DNA of 61,905 bases from Oscillospiraceae bacterium (GCA_009777055.1 WRMQ01000002.1:1-61905), one strand, 5' to 3'; shown: positions 33,526-41,094, numbered from the stretch's first letter. A program made the numbers and translations. The notes: a model not told the origin generated them from the sequence alone.

Positions 33526-33667
33526 CTTGCTCACTCCTTTGCGCTAAAATCGCCAACGGCTCTCCTTCTGCTTGCCAACCCTTAGGCAGCAGGAGGCATA
33601 GCTCCAGCGTCAGCCGGCAGCGGCGGGCGGCTTCCTGCAGCGCGCCGCGAATCCATTGATCAAGCAT
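33518..33667 (-). CDS. Small ORF translationally coupled to the sigma-LRR gene
   Basis: 49 residues, below the ORF-track limit: MLDQWIRGALQEAARRCRLT..., amphipathic helix then LPKGWQAEGEPLAILAQ. GGAGG lies seven bases before the ATG, better spaced than most in the window, and its stop overlaps the sigma start by eight bases. No homology is recognised. Coupling suggests it sets sigma synthesis or encodes a small partner. Confidence 0.55.
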   Translation of the reverse strand: MLDQWIRGALQEAARRCRLTLELCLLLPKGWQAEGEPLAILAQRSEQDE

Positions 33668-33814
33668 CGAACCACCTCCTCAGCATAAAGACTCACGAAG
33701 ACACAAGGAGGTTTTATCTTTTTTCAATTTTTATTATAGCATGGATTTCGTATAAAGTACAGAGCGACTTGGAGTTAAGATTTTCCTGATTTTTGTTGCT
33801 ACATGCGCAAGCAT

Positions 33815-33837
33815 CGATCCCGCTATTCTCCGCCAGG
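33815..33837 (+). repeat. Right copy of tRNA-Ala 3'-end repeat (attR-like)
   Basis: 23 bp matching 29691-29713 with one change (CTCCGCCAGG for CTCCACCAGG). There is no complete tRNA here, only the 3' end. Confidence 0.7.
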
Positions 33838-33841
33838 CAAG

Positions 33842-33886
33842 AATCCCGAAATTCCTTGATGTGAAAGGAATTTCGGGATTTAGCTT
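33842..33886. terminator. Strong hairpin beyond the attR-like repeat
   Basis: AATCCCGAAATTCCTT / AAGGAATTTCGGGATT 16-bp perfect stem with a 7-nt loop, then TAGCTTT. It occupies the same place relative to the tRNA end fragment as the true tRNA-Ala terminator does. Confidence 0.55.
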
Positions 33887-33912
33887 TAAGGGGAATTTTG
33901 CTTTCGTTTGCG
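33871..33912 (+). repeat. Direct repeat left of the AlbA_2 gene
   Basis: TTTCGGGATTTAGCTTTAAG...TTTTGCTTT...GCGGCT recurs at 35380-35419 with a few changes and a 5-bp gap, bracketing the 33941-35245 gene. Confidence 0.65.
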
Positions 33913-33940
33913 GCTGGCTGTAACGATTGCAGTGGCGCGA

Positions 33941-35245
33941 TCACCCCAACTCATACCTCACCCGTTTCCCATCTCCCACCTTCGTAATTGCCCCCTTCTC
34001 CACCAATTGCCTCAAGAGCTTCACCGCCATAGGCTGTGAAACCCCAAGCCCATCCTCCACATCCCTGCGGACAATAGATTCTTTATCGGCAAACAGGTCC
34101 ATGACATCCTGTTCCCTGCCAGTCAGCCTAGGAGGCTCGGGAGCAACCGCAGACTGTGCTTCCAAAAGGGTGTTGGGTAAGGTTATTTTAAAGGCATTGT
34201 CCGACACCTCTACCTTGGGCTGCATCGTATACCCGGCGTAATTCTTCATGATTTTCGGCATCCCAGTGCCATACGCCTCAATCAAATGCAGGCGGTAAAA
34301 CACGTTTGCCAGATTCTTGTTGCGCAGCACGGACACGCCCAGCAGCATATCTTTAATCGAAATGTTTTTCGCCAGGCCACCGAGGGATACGAACTCCACG
34401 CGGTCGTCAAAAACACTAACGAGCGCACTGCCGCCGAAGGAATAATCGCGATGTACAATCAGGTTGAGCAGGGCTTCGCGCACGGCTTCGATGGGATACT
34501 CCCGCGTGTCGATGCGCTTCAATCCGTCAAATTCGGCACGGGTACGGTTGTAGCGGTCAACGATACGGTAACAATCGCTTAATTGCGCCAGCGCGGAACC
34601 CTCAAACTCATAGCGGTCACGGAACACGGCCTTGCTGTCGCCTTCAAACACGGCTAGTTTGATGGAATAGGGGCACTGCTCCGATAGCAGCAACGCCAGG
34701 TTGCTGTATGTGCCATCCATATCGACCAAACCCAGCGTCTTATATTGCGCCTCGCCCAGTGGAATTTCAGCTTCCCGGAACTCCCTTTCCAGCGTAGTGA
34801 ATGTGAGCGCCTGGTTGAGCGAACGCAGCTCCTCATAGCTTTCGCCGTTGGTATCCTTGATCATGCGTACAATCGCGCTGTCCGTTGCCGGGACGCTAGA
34901 CGCGCCCTGCCGTACGTAAACGCCCTCGGGCCGGATACCCTTCCCGGCCAGGTAGTATGGCCGCGCGGTGCCCTGCTGCACCGTGACGAGTATAACCGCC
35001 TTGCCTTCCATGGCGATTCGCTCGCAGGTCGTGAACATCGTCACATCCGGGCGGATAGAATCGCGGATGGTGTTCGTGATTTGTAGCATCGTGCCGTCAG
35101 CGTCGGCCAAGCCAACAGGCGCACCATCATTGCTAACGCCGACATACAATTGCCCGCCGTTACTGTTGGCAAACGCCACGACGGACTTCTTGATGTCGTC
35201 TGTGTATTCCTTCTTCAGTTCGACCGTGTTTCCTTCTGTAAACAT
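33941..35245 (-). CDS. AlbA_2 (Schlafen-type) / ATPase-like DNA-binding transcriptional regulator
   Basis: 434 residues. N-terminal AlbA_2 domain (about 1-130): ELKKEYTDDIKKSVVAFANSNGGQLYVGVSNDG and GVYVRQGASSVPA. The central region has the ATP-binding HATPase_c_4-like signature (YPIEAVREALLNLIVHRDYSFGG, GLAKN, LIEAYGTGMPKI). The C-terminus (about 375-434) is a winged helix (LTGREQDVMDLF..., VSQPMAVKLLRQLVEKGAI). Proteins of this plan are taken to be transcriptional regulators. The promoter region carries paired direct repeats suggesting autoregulation. The gene is bracketed by 40-bp repeats and lies between the tRNA-Ala repeat and tRNA-Gly. Confidence 0.82.
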   Translation of the reverse strand: MFTEGNTVELKKEYTDDIKKSVVAFANSNGGQLYVGVSNDGAPVGLADADGTMLQITNTIRDSIRPDVTMFTTCERIAMEGKAVILVTVQQGTARPYYLAGKGIRPEGVYVRQGASSVPATDSAIVRMIKDTNGESYEELRSLNQALTFTTLEREFREAEIPLGEAQYKTLGLVDMDGTYSNLALLLSEQCPYSIKLAVFEGDSKAVFRDRYEFEGSALAQLSDCYRIVDRYNRTRAEFDGLKRIDTREYPIEAVREALLNLIVHRDYSFGGSALVSVFDDRVEFVSLGGLAKNISIKDMLLGVSVLRNKNLANVFYRLHLIEAYGTGMPKIMKNYAGYTMQPKVEVSDNAFKITLPNTLLEAQSAVAPEPPRLTGREQDVMDLFADKESIVRRDVEDGLGVSQPMAVKLLRQLVEKGAITKVGDGKRVRYELG

Positions 35246-35248
35246 GTT

Positions 35249-35326
35249 CTAATACCTTCTGATAGTATTCTAATACCCCGTGAAACTTGCTGATAGTATT
35301 ATAACCATTTGGGGCAAAAAAGTCAA
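35249..35326 (-). promoter_or_regulatory. Promoter and repeated operator of the AlbA_2 regulator
   Basis: Minus strand TTGACT, 17-nt spacer, TATAAT (35298-35326). Between it and the start codon, plus-strand CTAATACC (35249, 35270) and CTGATAGTATT (35259, 35290) each occur twice; the distal repeat overlaps the -10 box. This is a likely binding site array for the encoded regulator. Confidence 0.65.
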
Positions 35327-35379
35327 GAAAATCTTTGCTTTATTCGGGCTTTTTTGACTGTAATTTTGACTACAAGGGA

Positions 35380-35419
35380 TTTCGGGATTCAGCTTTAAGG
35401 GAAGTTTTGCTTTGCGGCT
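35380..35419 (+). repeat. Direct repeat right of the AlbA_2 gene
   Basis: TTTCGGGATTCAGCTTTAAG...TTTTGCTTTGCGGCT, the partner of 33871-33912. Confidence 0.65.
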
Positions 35420-35442
35420 AATTTGCATGTTGATAGATGCTA

Positions 35443-35488
35443 AAGCCTGAAACCTCTTTCGCGTCAAGGGGTTTCAGGCTTAAAAACA
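35443..35488 (-). terminator. Terminator of tRNA-Gly
   Basis: AAGCCTGAAACC / GGTTTCAGGCTT 12-bp stem. On the plus strand it is followed by AAAAACACAAAAA; on the minus strand it lies 30 nt past the tRNA 3' end. Confidence 0.55.
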
Positions 35489-35517
35489 CAAAAATTATGA
35501 TTGCTTTTTGCTCGTTA

Positions 35518-35591
35518 TGGAGCGGGCGATGGGAATCGAACCCACAACCTCAGCTTGGGAAGCTGATGTTTTGCCACTAAACTACGCCCGC
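35518..35591 (-). tRNA. tRNA-Gly (anticodon CCC)
   Basis: Minus strand GCGGGCG acceptor pairs with CGCCCGC; D-arm TAGTTTAGTGGCAAAACA; anticodon stem TCAGC/GCTGA with loop TTCCCAA (anticodon CCC); T-arm GTGGGTTCGATTCCCAT; encoded 3' TCCA. 74 nt. Confidence 0.93.
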
Positions 35592-35605
35592 GCTTTATGT
35601 TTTTG

Positions 35606-35634
35606 ATTATACCATAGCACGAGCAAAAACGCAA
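35606..35634 (-). promoter_or_regulatory. Promoter of tRNA-Gly
   Basis: Minus strand TTGCGT, 17-nt spacer, TATAAT, 15 nt before the tRNA. Confidence 0.7.
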
Positions 35635-35673
35635 GCACTTTTTTGCGCAAATCCGAGCCGCAAATCCGAGGTA

Positions 35674-36240
35674 TCAGGGCAGCCTTAAATGCACGCATGG
35701 CCCGCACAGCTTCGGCTGCGGGCGCCCGTTCCGCAGCAGGGAGCAGGATTCGCCCCGCTGCAGGCATATGGGGGTCTCCAGCAGGCTGTGCTGCGCCGGC
35801 TCGGATTTGTTGAGCATGCTGCGCTCCAGAGCCCGCAGCCGGGCCTGCCAGCGCGCGCGGTTCCAGATTTCCAGGTGATCGCCCACGCCCATGACGGTGA
35901 GCAGGTCGCCCTGGCGGTATTCCAGCAGCTCCAGCATGGCCCGCGAAAGCTTGATCCGTCCGCTGTCGCTGGGAAAGAGCTTCGTAACGGAGGGGCCCAT
36001 CTGTTTGAAATAGGCCGTAGCCTGCCGCTTGTCGCCGGAAAAAGCGGCGCACAGCTGGGCGTTCAGCTGCACCAGCAGCTCCTCGGCGCCGTCCTCACCG
36101 CATATGTAAAGAAACTGCACGCCGAAGCCCATGAGCGCCGGCGACGGGCCCATGCGCAGATGCATCTCCTTGCGCAAAGCGGGCGGAAGCACGATTTCGC
36201 CCTCGGGGTTAACCGCGATGGAGTATCTTCCCTCAAACAT
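35674..36240 (-). CDS. MraZ-like double-AbrB (SpoVT-like fold) protein
   Basis: 188 residues. Residues 1-50 (MFEGRYSIAVNPEGEIVLPPALRKEM) and about 80-130 (LFPSDSGRIKLSRAMLELLEYRQGDLLTVMGVGDHLEIWN) form the two swapped-hairpin units of MraZ, normally about 145 residues. The extra 50-residue C-terminus has four cysteines (PICLQRGESCSLL, KLCGPCVHL) that could bind metal. MraZ regulates the dcw cluster, but no mraW, ftsL or mur genes are here, so this is a stand-alone relative. GAAGGAG precedes the ATG, and a heptamer repeat array lies just upstream. Confidence 0.75.
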   Translation of the reverse strand: MFEGRYSIAVNPEGEIVLPPALRKEMHLRMGPSPALMGFGVQFLYICGEDGAEELLVQLNAQLCAAFSGDKRQATAYFKQMGPSVTKLFPSDSGRIKLSRAMLELLEYRQGDLLTVMGVGDHLEIWNRARWQARLRALERSMLNKSEPAQHSLLETPICLQRGESCSLLRNGRPQPKLCGPCVHLRLP

Positions 36241-36261
36241 CCTGCTCTCTCCTTCACGCTC

Positions 36262-36304
36262 AAAAGTCTAAAGTCTAAAGTCTAAAATCTAAAGTCTAAA
36301 ATCT
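36262..36304. repeat. Heptamer tandem repeat (TTTAGAY) upstream of the MraZ-like gene
   Basis: Six consecutive 7-bp units reading TTTAGAC or TTTAGAT on the minus strand, running from the stop codon of the preceding gene to 20 bp before the MraZ-like start. Confidence 0.85.
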
Positions 36305-36980
36305 AGAACGCGTATAGCCCGGAGGCGATCCAGGCGAAGCGCCTGCCGAACAGGCAAATGAATTTTTCCGCCGGCCGGGGGAGCGCCACGCTGCCTGTCA
36401 CCTCAAAATCCGCGAGGCTGAATTCCTTTACGCAGGCCTCGTTCGCGGCGCCGGAGCAGCACACCTGCAAAGAGCCCGGCTGGCGGCAAAGGCCCATGGG
36501 CTTCGGAAACACCCCCGGCCCGCCCGCCCGCAGGAGCGTTTCCCGCCCGCTGAGGGAAAACTGTACCAGCGCGTTGCTCTGGGGCGCGGAAAACCACAGC
36601 GCGCCGCCGTCGCTGTCGTAGGCGATGTCGAAGGCGGGCTGCTCGCGGTAAAACAGGGGAAAGGCCGCCCCGTGCTGGCCGTCCGGGCGGAACAGGTGCA
36701 GCGTGCCGTCGGCGCAGAGTATGGCGCAGCCGCCGTCGGGCAGGCGCGCCGCGCGGATGGAAAAAATCTCGCCGAAATAGTCGGCGATTCTGGAGCCCGC
36801 GCCGCCGAACTTCAGCTGCAGGTAAGCCGTTTCGGGGATGGGGCGGCTTTGCAGGGTCTCCCAGTCACATAAAAAGAAGGACGCGAAAGCGGTGCCGTCC
36901 GCCCTCGTATCCCGTTTCGCGTAGGCCAATGTCTGATCGCTCGCCGCAATATCGCGAACGCCGTCCGCCAACAGCTGCAT
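36303..36980 (-). CDS. Hypothetical beta-propeller-like protein
   Basis: 225 residues, no signal peptide. Alternating beta-strand segments with GG/DG turns (ARLPDGGCAILCADGTLHLFRPDG, AFDIAYDSDGGALWFSAPQSNALVQFSLSG) suggest a WD40- or NHL-like propeller fragment. I recognise no family. CGGAG precedes the ATG. It is just downstream of a structured RNA candidate and upstream of the MraZ-like gene on the same strand. Confidence 0.6.
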   Translation of the reverse strand: MQLLADGVRDIAASDQTLAYAKRDTRADGTAFASFFLCDWETLQSRPIPETAYLQLKFGGAGSRIADYFGEIFSIRAARLPDGGCAILCADGTLHLFRPDGQHGAAFPLFYREQPAFDIAYDSDGGALWFSAPQSNALVQFSLSGRETLLRAGGPGVFPKPMGLCRQPGSLQVCCSGAANEACVKEFSLADFEVTGSVALPRPAEKFICLFGRRFAWIASGLYAF

Positions 36981-37025
36981 CTTTATCTCCGGACTATGAT
37001 GAATTGATGAATATTTATTGTGTGT

Positions 37026-37286
37026 TTGCCAGTGGCGCGAAGCGACTGCTCACCGCGGGTGCCGCCCTGCCGGGAACGGCGATGAATGACCTGCCTGTGG
37101 CAGGTGGGTGGCCTCCCGCCGGTTTCACGCTCCCTTCGTCCAACAAGAAAACAGGTCTTGCCGGGAGGTCTGCAATCCGCCGCCGGAGATCGGCCCCCTA
37201 ATGATCGGTCGTTGGGCCATCAAAGCCGTAGGTGTCGCGCAGGGCAGCCACCTGCAGTGAGCAATCGCTTCGCGCGCTTTGGCATA
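37026..37286 (-). ncRNA. Structured non-coding RNA, candidate 6S RNA
   Basis: About 260 nt without a good ORF. On the minus strand a long closing stem pairs TGCCAAAGCGCGCGAAGCGA and GCTCAC with GTGAGCAGTCGCTTCGCGCCACTGGCA; a second stem pairs GGTGGCTGCCCTG with CAGGGCGGCACC, leaving an open central bubble and an inner CCTCCCG/CGGGAGG stem. A rod closed by long stems around a bubble is the 6S RNA plan. The identity is not proven; it could be another structured RNA. It lies 22 bp after the DUF1292 gene. Confidence 0.5.
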
Positions 37287-37307
37287 CAGTGAAATGAAAT
37301 TGCGTTT

Positions 37308-37649
37308 TTACAGGTCGAGGGGGATTCCCAGCCGCTCCGAAAACACCCTGGCGACCTTGTCGAATTCGGCCTCGTCCTCAAGAATAGAAAGGCAGATCTC
37401 GCCCTCTTCCTCCTCTACCCGGAGGATGATCACCTCATCGTCGCCATCCTCGTCCTCCTCGCCCACCAGGGGGGCCAGGGCTACGAAGGAGCCGAAATCC
37501 AAGTCGACCCTGTCGAGCTCCTCGAAAACATGTTCCTTGCCGTCCTCGTCCACCACGCTGATGATGTCGTCGCCGAAATCCTCCAGAACCTCCTCGCCCA
37601 GCTCATCCGCGGTGTCGCCCGGGCGGAAGATATCGTCCTTACCATTCAT
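37308..37649 (-). CDS. DUF1292 / UPF0473 family protein
   Basis: 113 residues, very acidic. The DUF1292 pattern is seen in DDIISVVDEDGKEHVFEELDRVDLDFGSFVALAP and DEVIILRVEEEEGEICLSILED. The family is widespread in Firmicutes near mltG or yrrK and has no settled function. ATG 37649 has GGAGG 11 bases upstream; a TTG six bases earlier is the alternative. It has its own promoter at 37709-37737. Confidence 0.88.
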   Translation of the reverse strand: MNGKDDIFRPGDTADELGEEVLEDFGDDIISVVDEDGKEHVFEELDRVDLDFGSFVALAPLVGEEDEDGDDEVIILRVEEEEGEICLSILEDEAEFDKVARVFSERLGIPLDL

Positions 37650-37708
37650 AGGCAAGCGTGCCTCCGTTTCTTTGTCTTGTTTTCACATCTTGTTCATATC
37701 CTGACCCT

Positions 37709-37737
37709 ATTTTACCCTAACGCGGCGAATTAGTCAA
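37709..37737 (-). promoter_or_regulatory. Promoter of the DUF1292 gene
   Basis: Minus strand TTGACT, 17-nt spacer, TAAAAT. Confidence 0.65.
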
Positions 37738-37767
37738 GACATTTTGCCGGAATTTGCTTTTTTCTTC

Positions 37768-37796
37768 TTGCTTTTTTGAACAAAGAAACATATAAT
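37768..37796 (+). promoter_or_regulatory. Promoter of the DUF6528 gene
   Basis: TTGCTT, 17-nt spacer, TATAAT, 31 nt before ATG 37828. Confidence 0.7.
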
Positions 37797-37827
37797 GGTA
37801 GTTAATGAAACGAAAGGACGGCAAACA

Positions 37828-38865
37828 ATGAGAAAGAGGCCGCTTTTTTTTGCGGGAATTGCCCTTGCGGTGATTGTTGTTTTGATCGCGGCGCTGTTGC
37901 TTTGGCCGCGGAAATCCATGCCTGGCAAGCTTGCTGTCGTCTCCTCCCCGGAGGCCGAGCTCGTGGCGGGCGTGGACCAGAAGGACAATAAAATTGTTGT
38001 CTACCGCATGGAGGACCCCGATTGGAACGACGCCGGCTCCGTTGTCTGGCAATGCAGGCCAAGCCTGCGCTCCGGCTTTTCCAGGGCATGGAAATACAAA
38101 ATGGCCAGCGACGCGAAGCTGCGCTACAGCGAGCATTACGGCGGCCTTGTGGTGATCACCTGTGCCTCCGGCGGCATGGTCTATGTCATTGATTACGCGG
38201 GCGGGGAATGCCTTTTCGCGGCGGATATGGGAAAGGGGAGCAACCCGCATTCCGTGGAGCTTCTGCCCTCAGGCAATCTTGTCGTGGCCTCCAGCGAGGA
38301 CAATACGCTGACCATTTTTCCGGCTCTGAAGGCGGACGAAAAAAGCGATTATCGCTTCACGCAGCCCCTGGAGGGCGCCCACGGGCTGAGCTGGGATCCC
38401 CGCAGCAAGCTGCTTTGGGCTCTGGGTGGTGAGCGGCTGAGCGCCTATGAGCCCGGCGGCACGGCGGAGGAGCCGGAGCTTATCCCCCGCGTTGGCCTTA
38501 TCTTCGATCTGCCCGCGCCGGAGGGGGAATACGCCGGCGGGCATGACCTCTTTCCCGTCTACGGTACCGAGCAGTTCTATTGGGTCACGACGAACCGGGA
38601 TATCTTTCAGTTCAACGTCGAAACAGGGCAGTTCAGCACGGATTATCCCGGCCACGATTTAATCGGCGGGCCGGGCGCCAAGGCCATTGGAAACCAGCCC
38701 TATTCCGGCGCGGTTGTCCGCGCGGTGCCCAACGGAACCCACGAACTCTGGGATACGGACACGGCGGATATTTTTACATTCGACAACGGATTCGCAAAGC
38801 ATGAAAGCCGTACGCATAAGCGCGAGGCCTATTACAAGCTGCGGGTCTGGCACCCGGACTATTAA
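37828..38865 (+). CDS. Exported DUF6528-type beta-propeller protein
   Basis: 345 residues from ATG 37828 (AAAGGA nine bases upstream). An N-terminal signal anchor (PLFFAGIALAVIVVLIAALLLW) is followed by propeller blades such as HYGGLVVITCASGGMVYVID, HSVELLPSGNLVVASSEDNTLTIF, HGLSWDPRSKLLWALGGERLSAYE and GGHDLFPVYGTEQFYWVTTNRDIFQFN. This resembles DUF6528 proteins, which are predicted extracellular propellers of unknown ligand. It is followed 24 bp later by yhaM. Confidence 0.7.
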   Translation: MRKRPLFFAGIALAVIVVLIAALLLWPRKSMPGKLAVVSSPEAELVAGVDQKDNKIVVYRMEDPDWNDAGSVVWQCRPSLRSGFSRAWKYKMASDAKLRYSEHYGGLVVITCASGGMVYVIDYAGGECLFAADMGKGSNPHSVELLPSGNLVVASSEDNTLTIFPALKADEKSDYRFTQPLEGAHGLSWDPRSKLLWALGGERLSAYEPGGTAEEPELIPRVGLIFDLPAPEGEYAGGHDLFPVYGTEQFYWVTTNRDIFQFNVETGQFSTDYPGHDLIGGPGAKAIGNQPYSGAVVRAVPNGTHELWDTDTADIFTFDNGFAKHESRTHKREAYYKLRVWHPDY

Positions 38866-38889
38866 AAAATAGAAATTGGAGCGCGTTAC

Positions 38890-39858
38890 ATGAGATTTAC
38901 CTGCGTGAACAATGCCACCGGCGCCATGGAAGGCTTTTGCATGATTAAAACCGTGGAGCAAAAGAGCACCGCGAAGGGCCTGCCCTTTCTCGACATGATC
39001 ATCACCGACGCGGAGGGGGAGATCGTCGCGAAATTCTGGGATTTCAGGCCGGAGATCCACGGCAGCTTTTCGCCCCACGATATTGTCAAGGTGCGGGGCG
39101 CCATCAACGTATATAACGGCGCGGACCAGTTCCGGGTGGAGCGTCTTCGCCTGGCCAACGAAAAAGACAATGTGCGCATGGAGGACCTCGTCCCCTGCGC
39201 GCCGATACCCGGGCCGGAGATGCTCGCCGGGATCCGTCAATGCGCGGAGGGCTTCCGGGACGAGGGCCTTCGCCGCCTGACCCTCGCGCTGCTGGAGGAA
39301 AACGAGACGAAGCTGCTCTACTGGCCCGCGGCCTTCCGGCTGCACCACGCGGTGCGCGGCGGGCTGCTCTATCACACGCTTTCGGTGCTGAAGCTGGCCC
39401 AGACCGTGGCCGCGCAATACGAGCAGGTGGACGCTGACCTGCTCTTTGCCGGGGTAATCCTGCACGACATCGAAAAGCTCAGCGAGTTCGAGGTTCCTGC
39501 CAGCGGTCTGGCCTCGGGCTATACCCCTGCGGGAAATCTGGTGGGGCATCTCGTCAGCGGCGCGATTGCCGTCGACCGCAAGGGCCGGGAGCTGGGCGTC
39601 GCCGACAGCACCCTCATGCTTCTGGAGCACATGCTCATCTCCCACCACGGCGAGCCGGAGTTCGGCGCGGCGGTGCGTCCCATGTTTCTGGAGGCCGAAA
39701 TCCTTGCCCAGCTTGACCTGCTCGACGCGCGGATCTACGCGATCAGCCAGGCCCTCGCCCCCGTGAAGGAAAACGAATTCAGCAACCGCGTCTGGTCGCT
39801 GGATAACCGCAAGCTGTTCCAGCATGGCCGGGCGGTGGAGAGAGAGACGCAAGCTTAG
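38890..39858 (+). CDS. 3'-5' exoribonuclease YhaM-family protein
   Basis: 322 residues, the YhaM length. An N-terminal OB-fold (about 15-100: FCMIKTVEQKSTAKGLPFLDMIITDAEGEIVAKFWD) is joined to an HD domain (about 160-290) with the metal ligands in GGLLYHTLSVLKLA, FAGVILHDIEKLSEF and EHMLISHHGEPEFGA. YhaM trims RNA and single-stranded DNA from the 3' end in Firmicutes. The assignment is by domain order and motifs. Confidence 0.88.
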   Translation: MRFTCVNNATGAMEGFCMIKTVEQKSTAKGLPFLDMIITDAEGEIVAKFWDFRPEIHGSFSPHDIVKVRGAINVYNGADQFRVERLRLANEKDNVRMEDLVPCAPIPGPEMLAGIRQCAEGFRDEGLRRLTLALLEENETKLLYWPAAFRLHHAVRGGLLYHTLSVLKLAQTVAAQYEQVDADLLFAGVILHDIEKLSEFEVPASGLASGYTPAGNLVGHLVSGAIAVDRKGRELGVADSTLMLLEHMLISHHGEPEFGAAVRPMFLEAEILAQLDLLDARIYAISQALAPVKENEFSNRVWSLDNRKLFQHGRAVERETQA

Positions 39859-39908
39859 GCGCGGCCGGCCGGCGGAAATAATAGCGGCATGAAGATATTC
39901 TTCATGCT

Positions 39909-40196
39909 CTATTTTTTTACATAGCGCTGCTGACGCGCGGTTCTGTCCAGAACGCCAATGAGCTTTTGACCCGCTTCCCCATGCGCGAAGTCCATGAAAT
40001 AACGGCCCAGCAGCAGACGGCTTTGCATAGGAATACGTTTCCATTCATAGCCGCGGTACAAATCGGGGAAAAAGAAAACCTCGCCGGCATGCAGATGGGA
40101 CAGCTCGTCGATCGCCGCTTCCAGCAGAATGGTCATAGACTCACGGGTTTCGGTGTTCATGTTTTCCGTAATGCGGGTGGCACGTTCGGCTGACAT
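39909..40196 (-). CDS. DUF1413-family small protein
   Basis: 95 residues from ATG 40196, with GGAGG eight bases upstream; the ORF-track start runs through the promoter palindrome and is not used. The DUF1413 core is AGEVFFFPDLYRGYEWKRIPMQSRLLLGRYFMDFA followed by a basic C-terminus (DRTARQQRYVKK). Members are small, possibly nucleic-acid-associated proteins without known function. It is preceded by one of two duplicated promoter-palindrome units. Confidence 0.75.
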   Translation of the reverse strand: MSAERATRITENMNTETRESMTILLEAAIDELSHLHAGEVFFFPDLYRGYEWKRIPMQSRLLLGRYFMDFAHGEAGQKLIGVLDRTARQQRYVKK

Positions 40197-40266
40197 AGGG
40201 GAGGCCTCCTTGCGGTGATTTTTTTGGGTTGGGGAGTGGGATTGGGGAGTGGGATGAGGGGCGCTG

Positions 40267-40344
40267 GATACTGCCGCGCGAGTACATGCGCGCATGTACT
40301 CGCGCGCGCACAAATACTATAACATATAAGATGAAAATTGTCAA
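40267..40344 (-). promoter_or_regulatory. Promoter with 32-bp palindromic operator, copy 1
   Basis: Minus strand TTGACA-17-TATAGT (40316-40344), followed at once by a perfect 32-bp palindrome CGCGCGAGTACATGCG and its complement (40275-40306). It drives the DUF1413 gene. The palindrome sits over the expected transcription start, a typical repressor position. Confidence 0.7.
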
Positions 40345-40486
40345 TATATTGTATTTTTTGTCTATGAAAATTTTAATTGCCGATAAGGCTGCCAAAACAG
40401 GCGGCCTGCAGATTTTGTGCGCGGGTGGCTTACCAGCACTCTACAAGCGGCGGCGTGCTATGTTTTTTTGAGAAGGGGCCCGGAGA

Positions 40487-40562
40487 TACTGCCGCGCGAG
40501 TACATGCGCGCATGTACTCGCGTGCGCACAAATACTATAACACATAAGATAAAAAACGTCAA
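40487..40562 (-). promoter_or_regulatory. Promoter with palindromic operator, copy 2
   Basis: Second copy, about 90 percent identical to 40267-40344: TTGACG-17-TATAGT (40534-40562) and a 28-bp perfect palindrome CGCGAGTACATGCG plus complement (40495-40522). No ORF is visible between the two copies, so it either adds a second start for DUF1413 or makes a short RNA. Confidence 0.65.
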
Positions 40563-40584
40563 TAAATTATGCTATTCGCTGAAA

Positions 40585-41094
40585 TCAAGGAGTATTCTCT
40601 TCTATAAATTGTTTTAATTCCTTGCGTTTCCTGAAGTGAAACACACGCTTTTCATTTGTATTTATCCAATTAAGAAAACGCTTGCGATATTTTCTTGGAA
40701 AAGTCCAAATAACCCAATACAAATACAAAGGAGGGAAGCCGTCTTTACATCCATCGCCGACATCGGACCGGCATTTGCCGTGATGCTTAATGCTGCGTTT
40801 CGTTACCCGCCACATACACAAAAACTGATTGAAATCAATGAAAATGAGGGTGTCGGCACGCTCAATACAAGCAGGCATCATTTCTGTCGTGGGGTAACCA
40901 TCCAAAATCCACTTTTCTTTGTGGATCACTCCATTTATATGAGCGTGAATTTCGTTTATGGGTTTCCAATTAAAATTCTCAACTTGCTTTATGCGGTCAC
41001 AATGATAAACGGGAATGTCAAGCATTTCACCCATTTGCAGGGCGAGGGTAGTCTTGCCGCCACCGGGAAAACCGAATATCATTATTCGTTGCAT
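40585..41094 (-). CDS. P-loop kinase, adenylate kinase / topology-modulation-like
   Basis: 169 residues from ATG 41094 (GGGGAG four to five bases upstream). Walker A GFPGGGKTTLALQMG at the N-terminus, then IPVYHCDRIK, KWILDGYPTTEMMPACIERADTLIFIDF and an Arg-rich lid (RVTKRSIKHHGKCRSD). This matches the small AAA/adenylate-kinase-like proteins annotated as FlaR or topology modulation proteins; the phosphate acceptor is unknown. It has lower GC than its neighbours, hinting at recent acquisition. Confidence 0.78.
   Translation of the reverse strand: MQRIMIFGFPGGGKTTLALQMGEMLDIPVYHCDRIKQVENFNWKPINEIHAHINGVIHKEKWILDGYPTTEMMPACIERADTLIFIDFNQFLCMWRVTKRSIKHHGKCRSDVGDGCKDGFPPLYLYWVIWTFPRKYRKRFLNWINTNEKRVFHFRKRKELKQFIEENTP

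Noticed and set aside
36262-36304. CRISPR or iteron-type replication origin
   Set aside because: Units are only 7 bp without spacers and no replication initiator gene is near.
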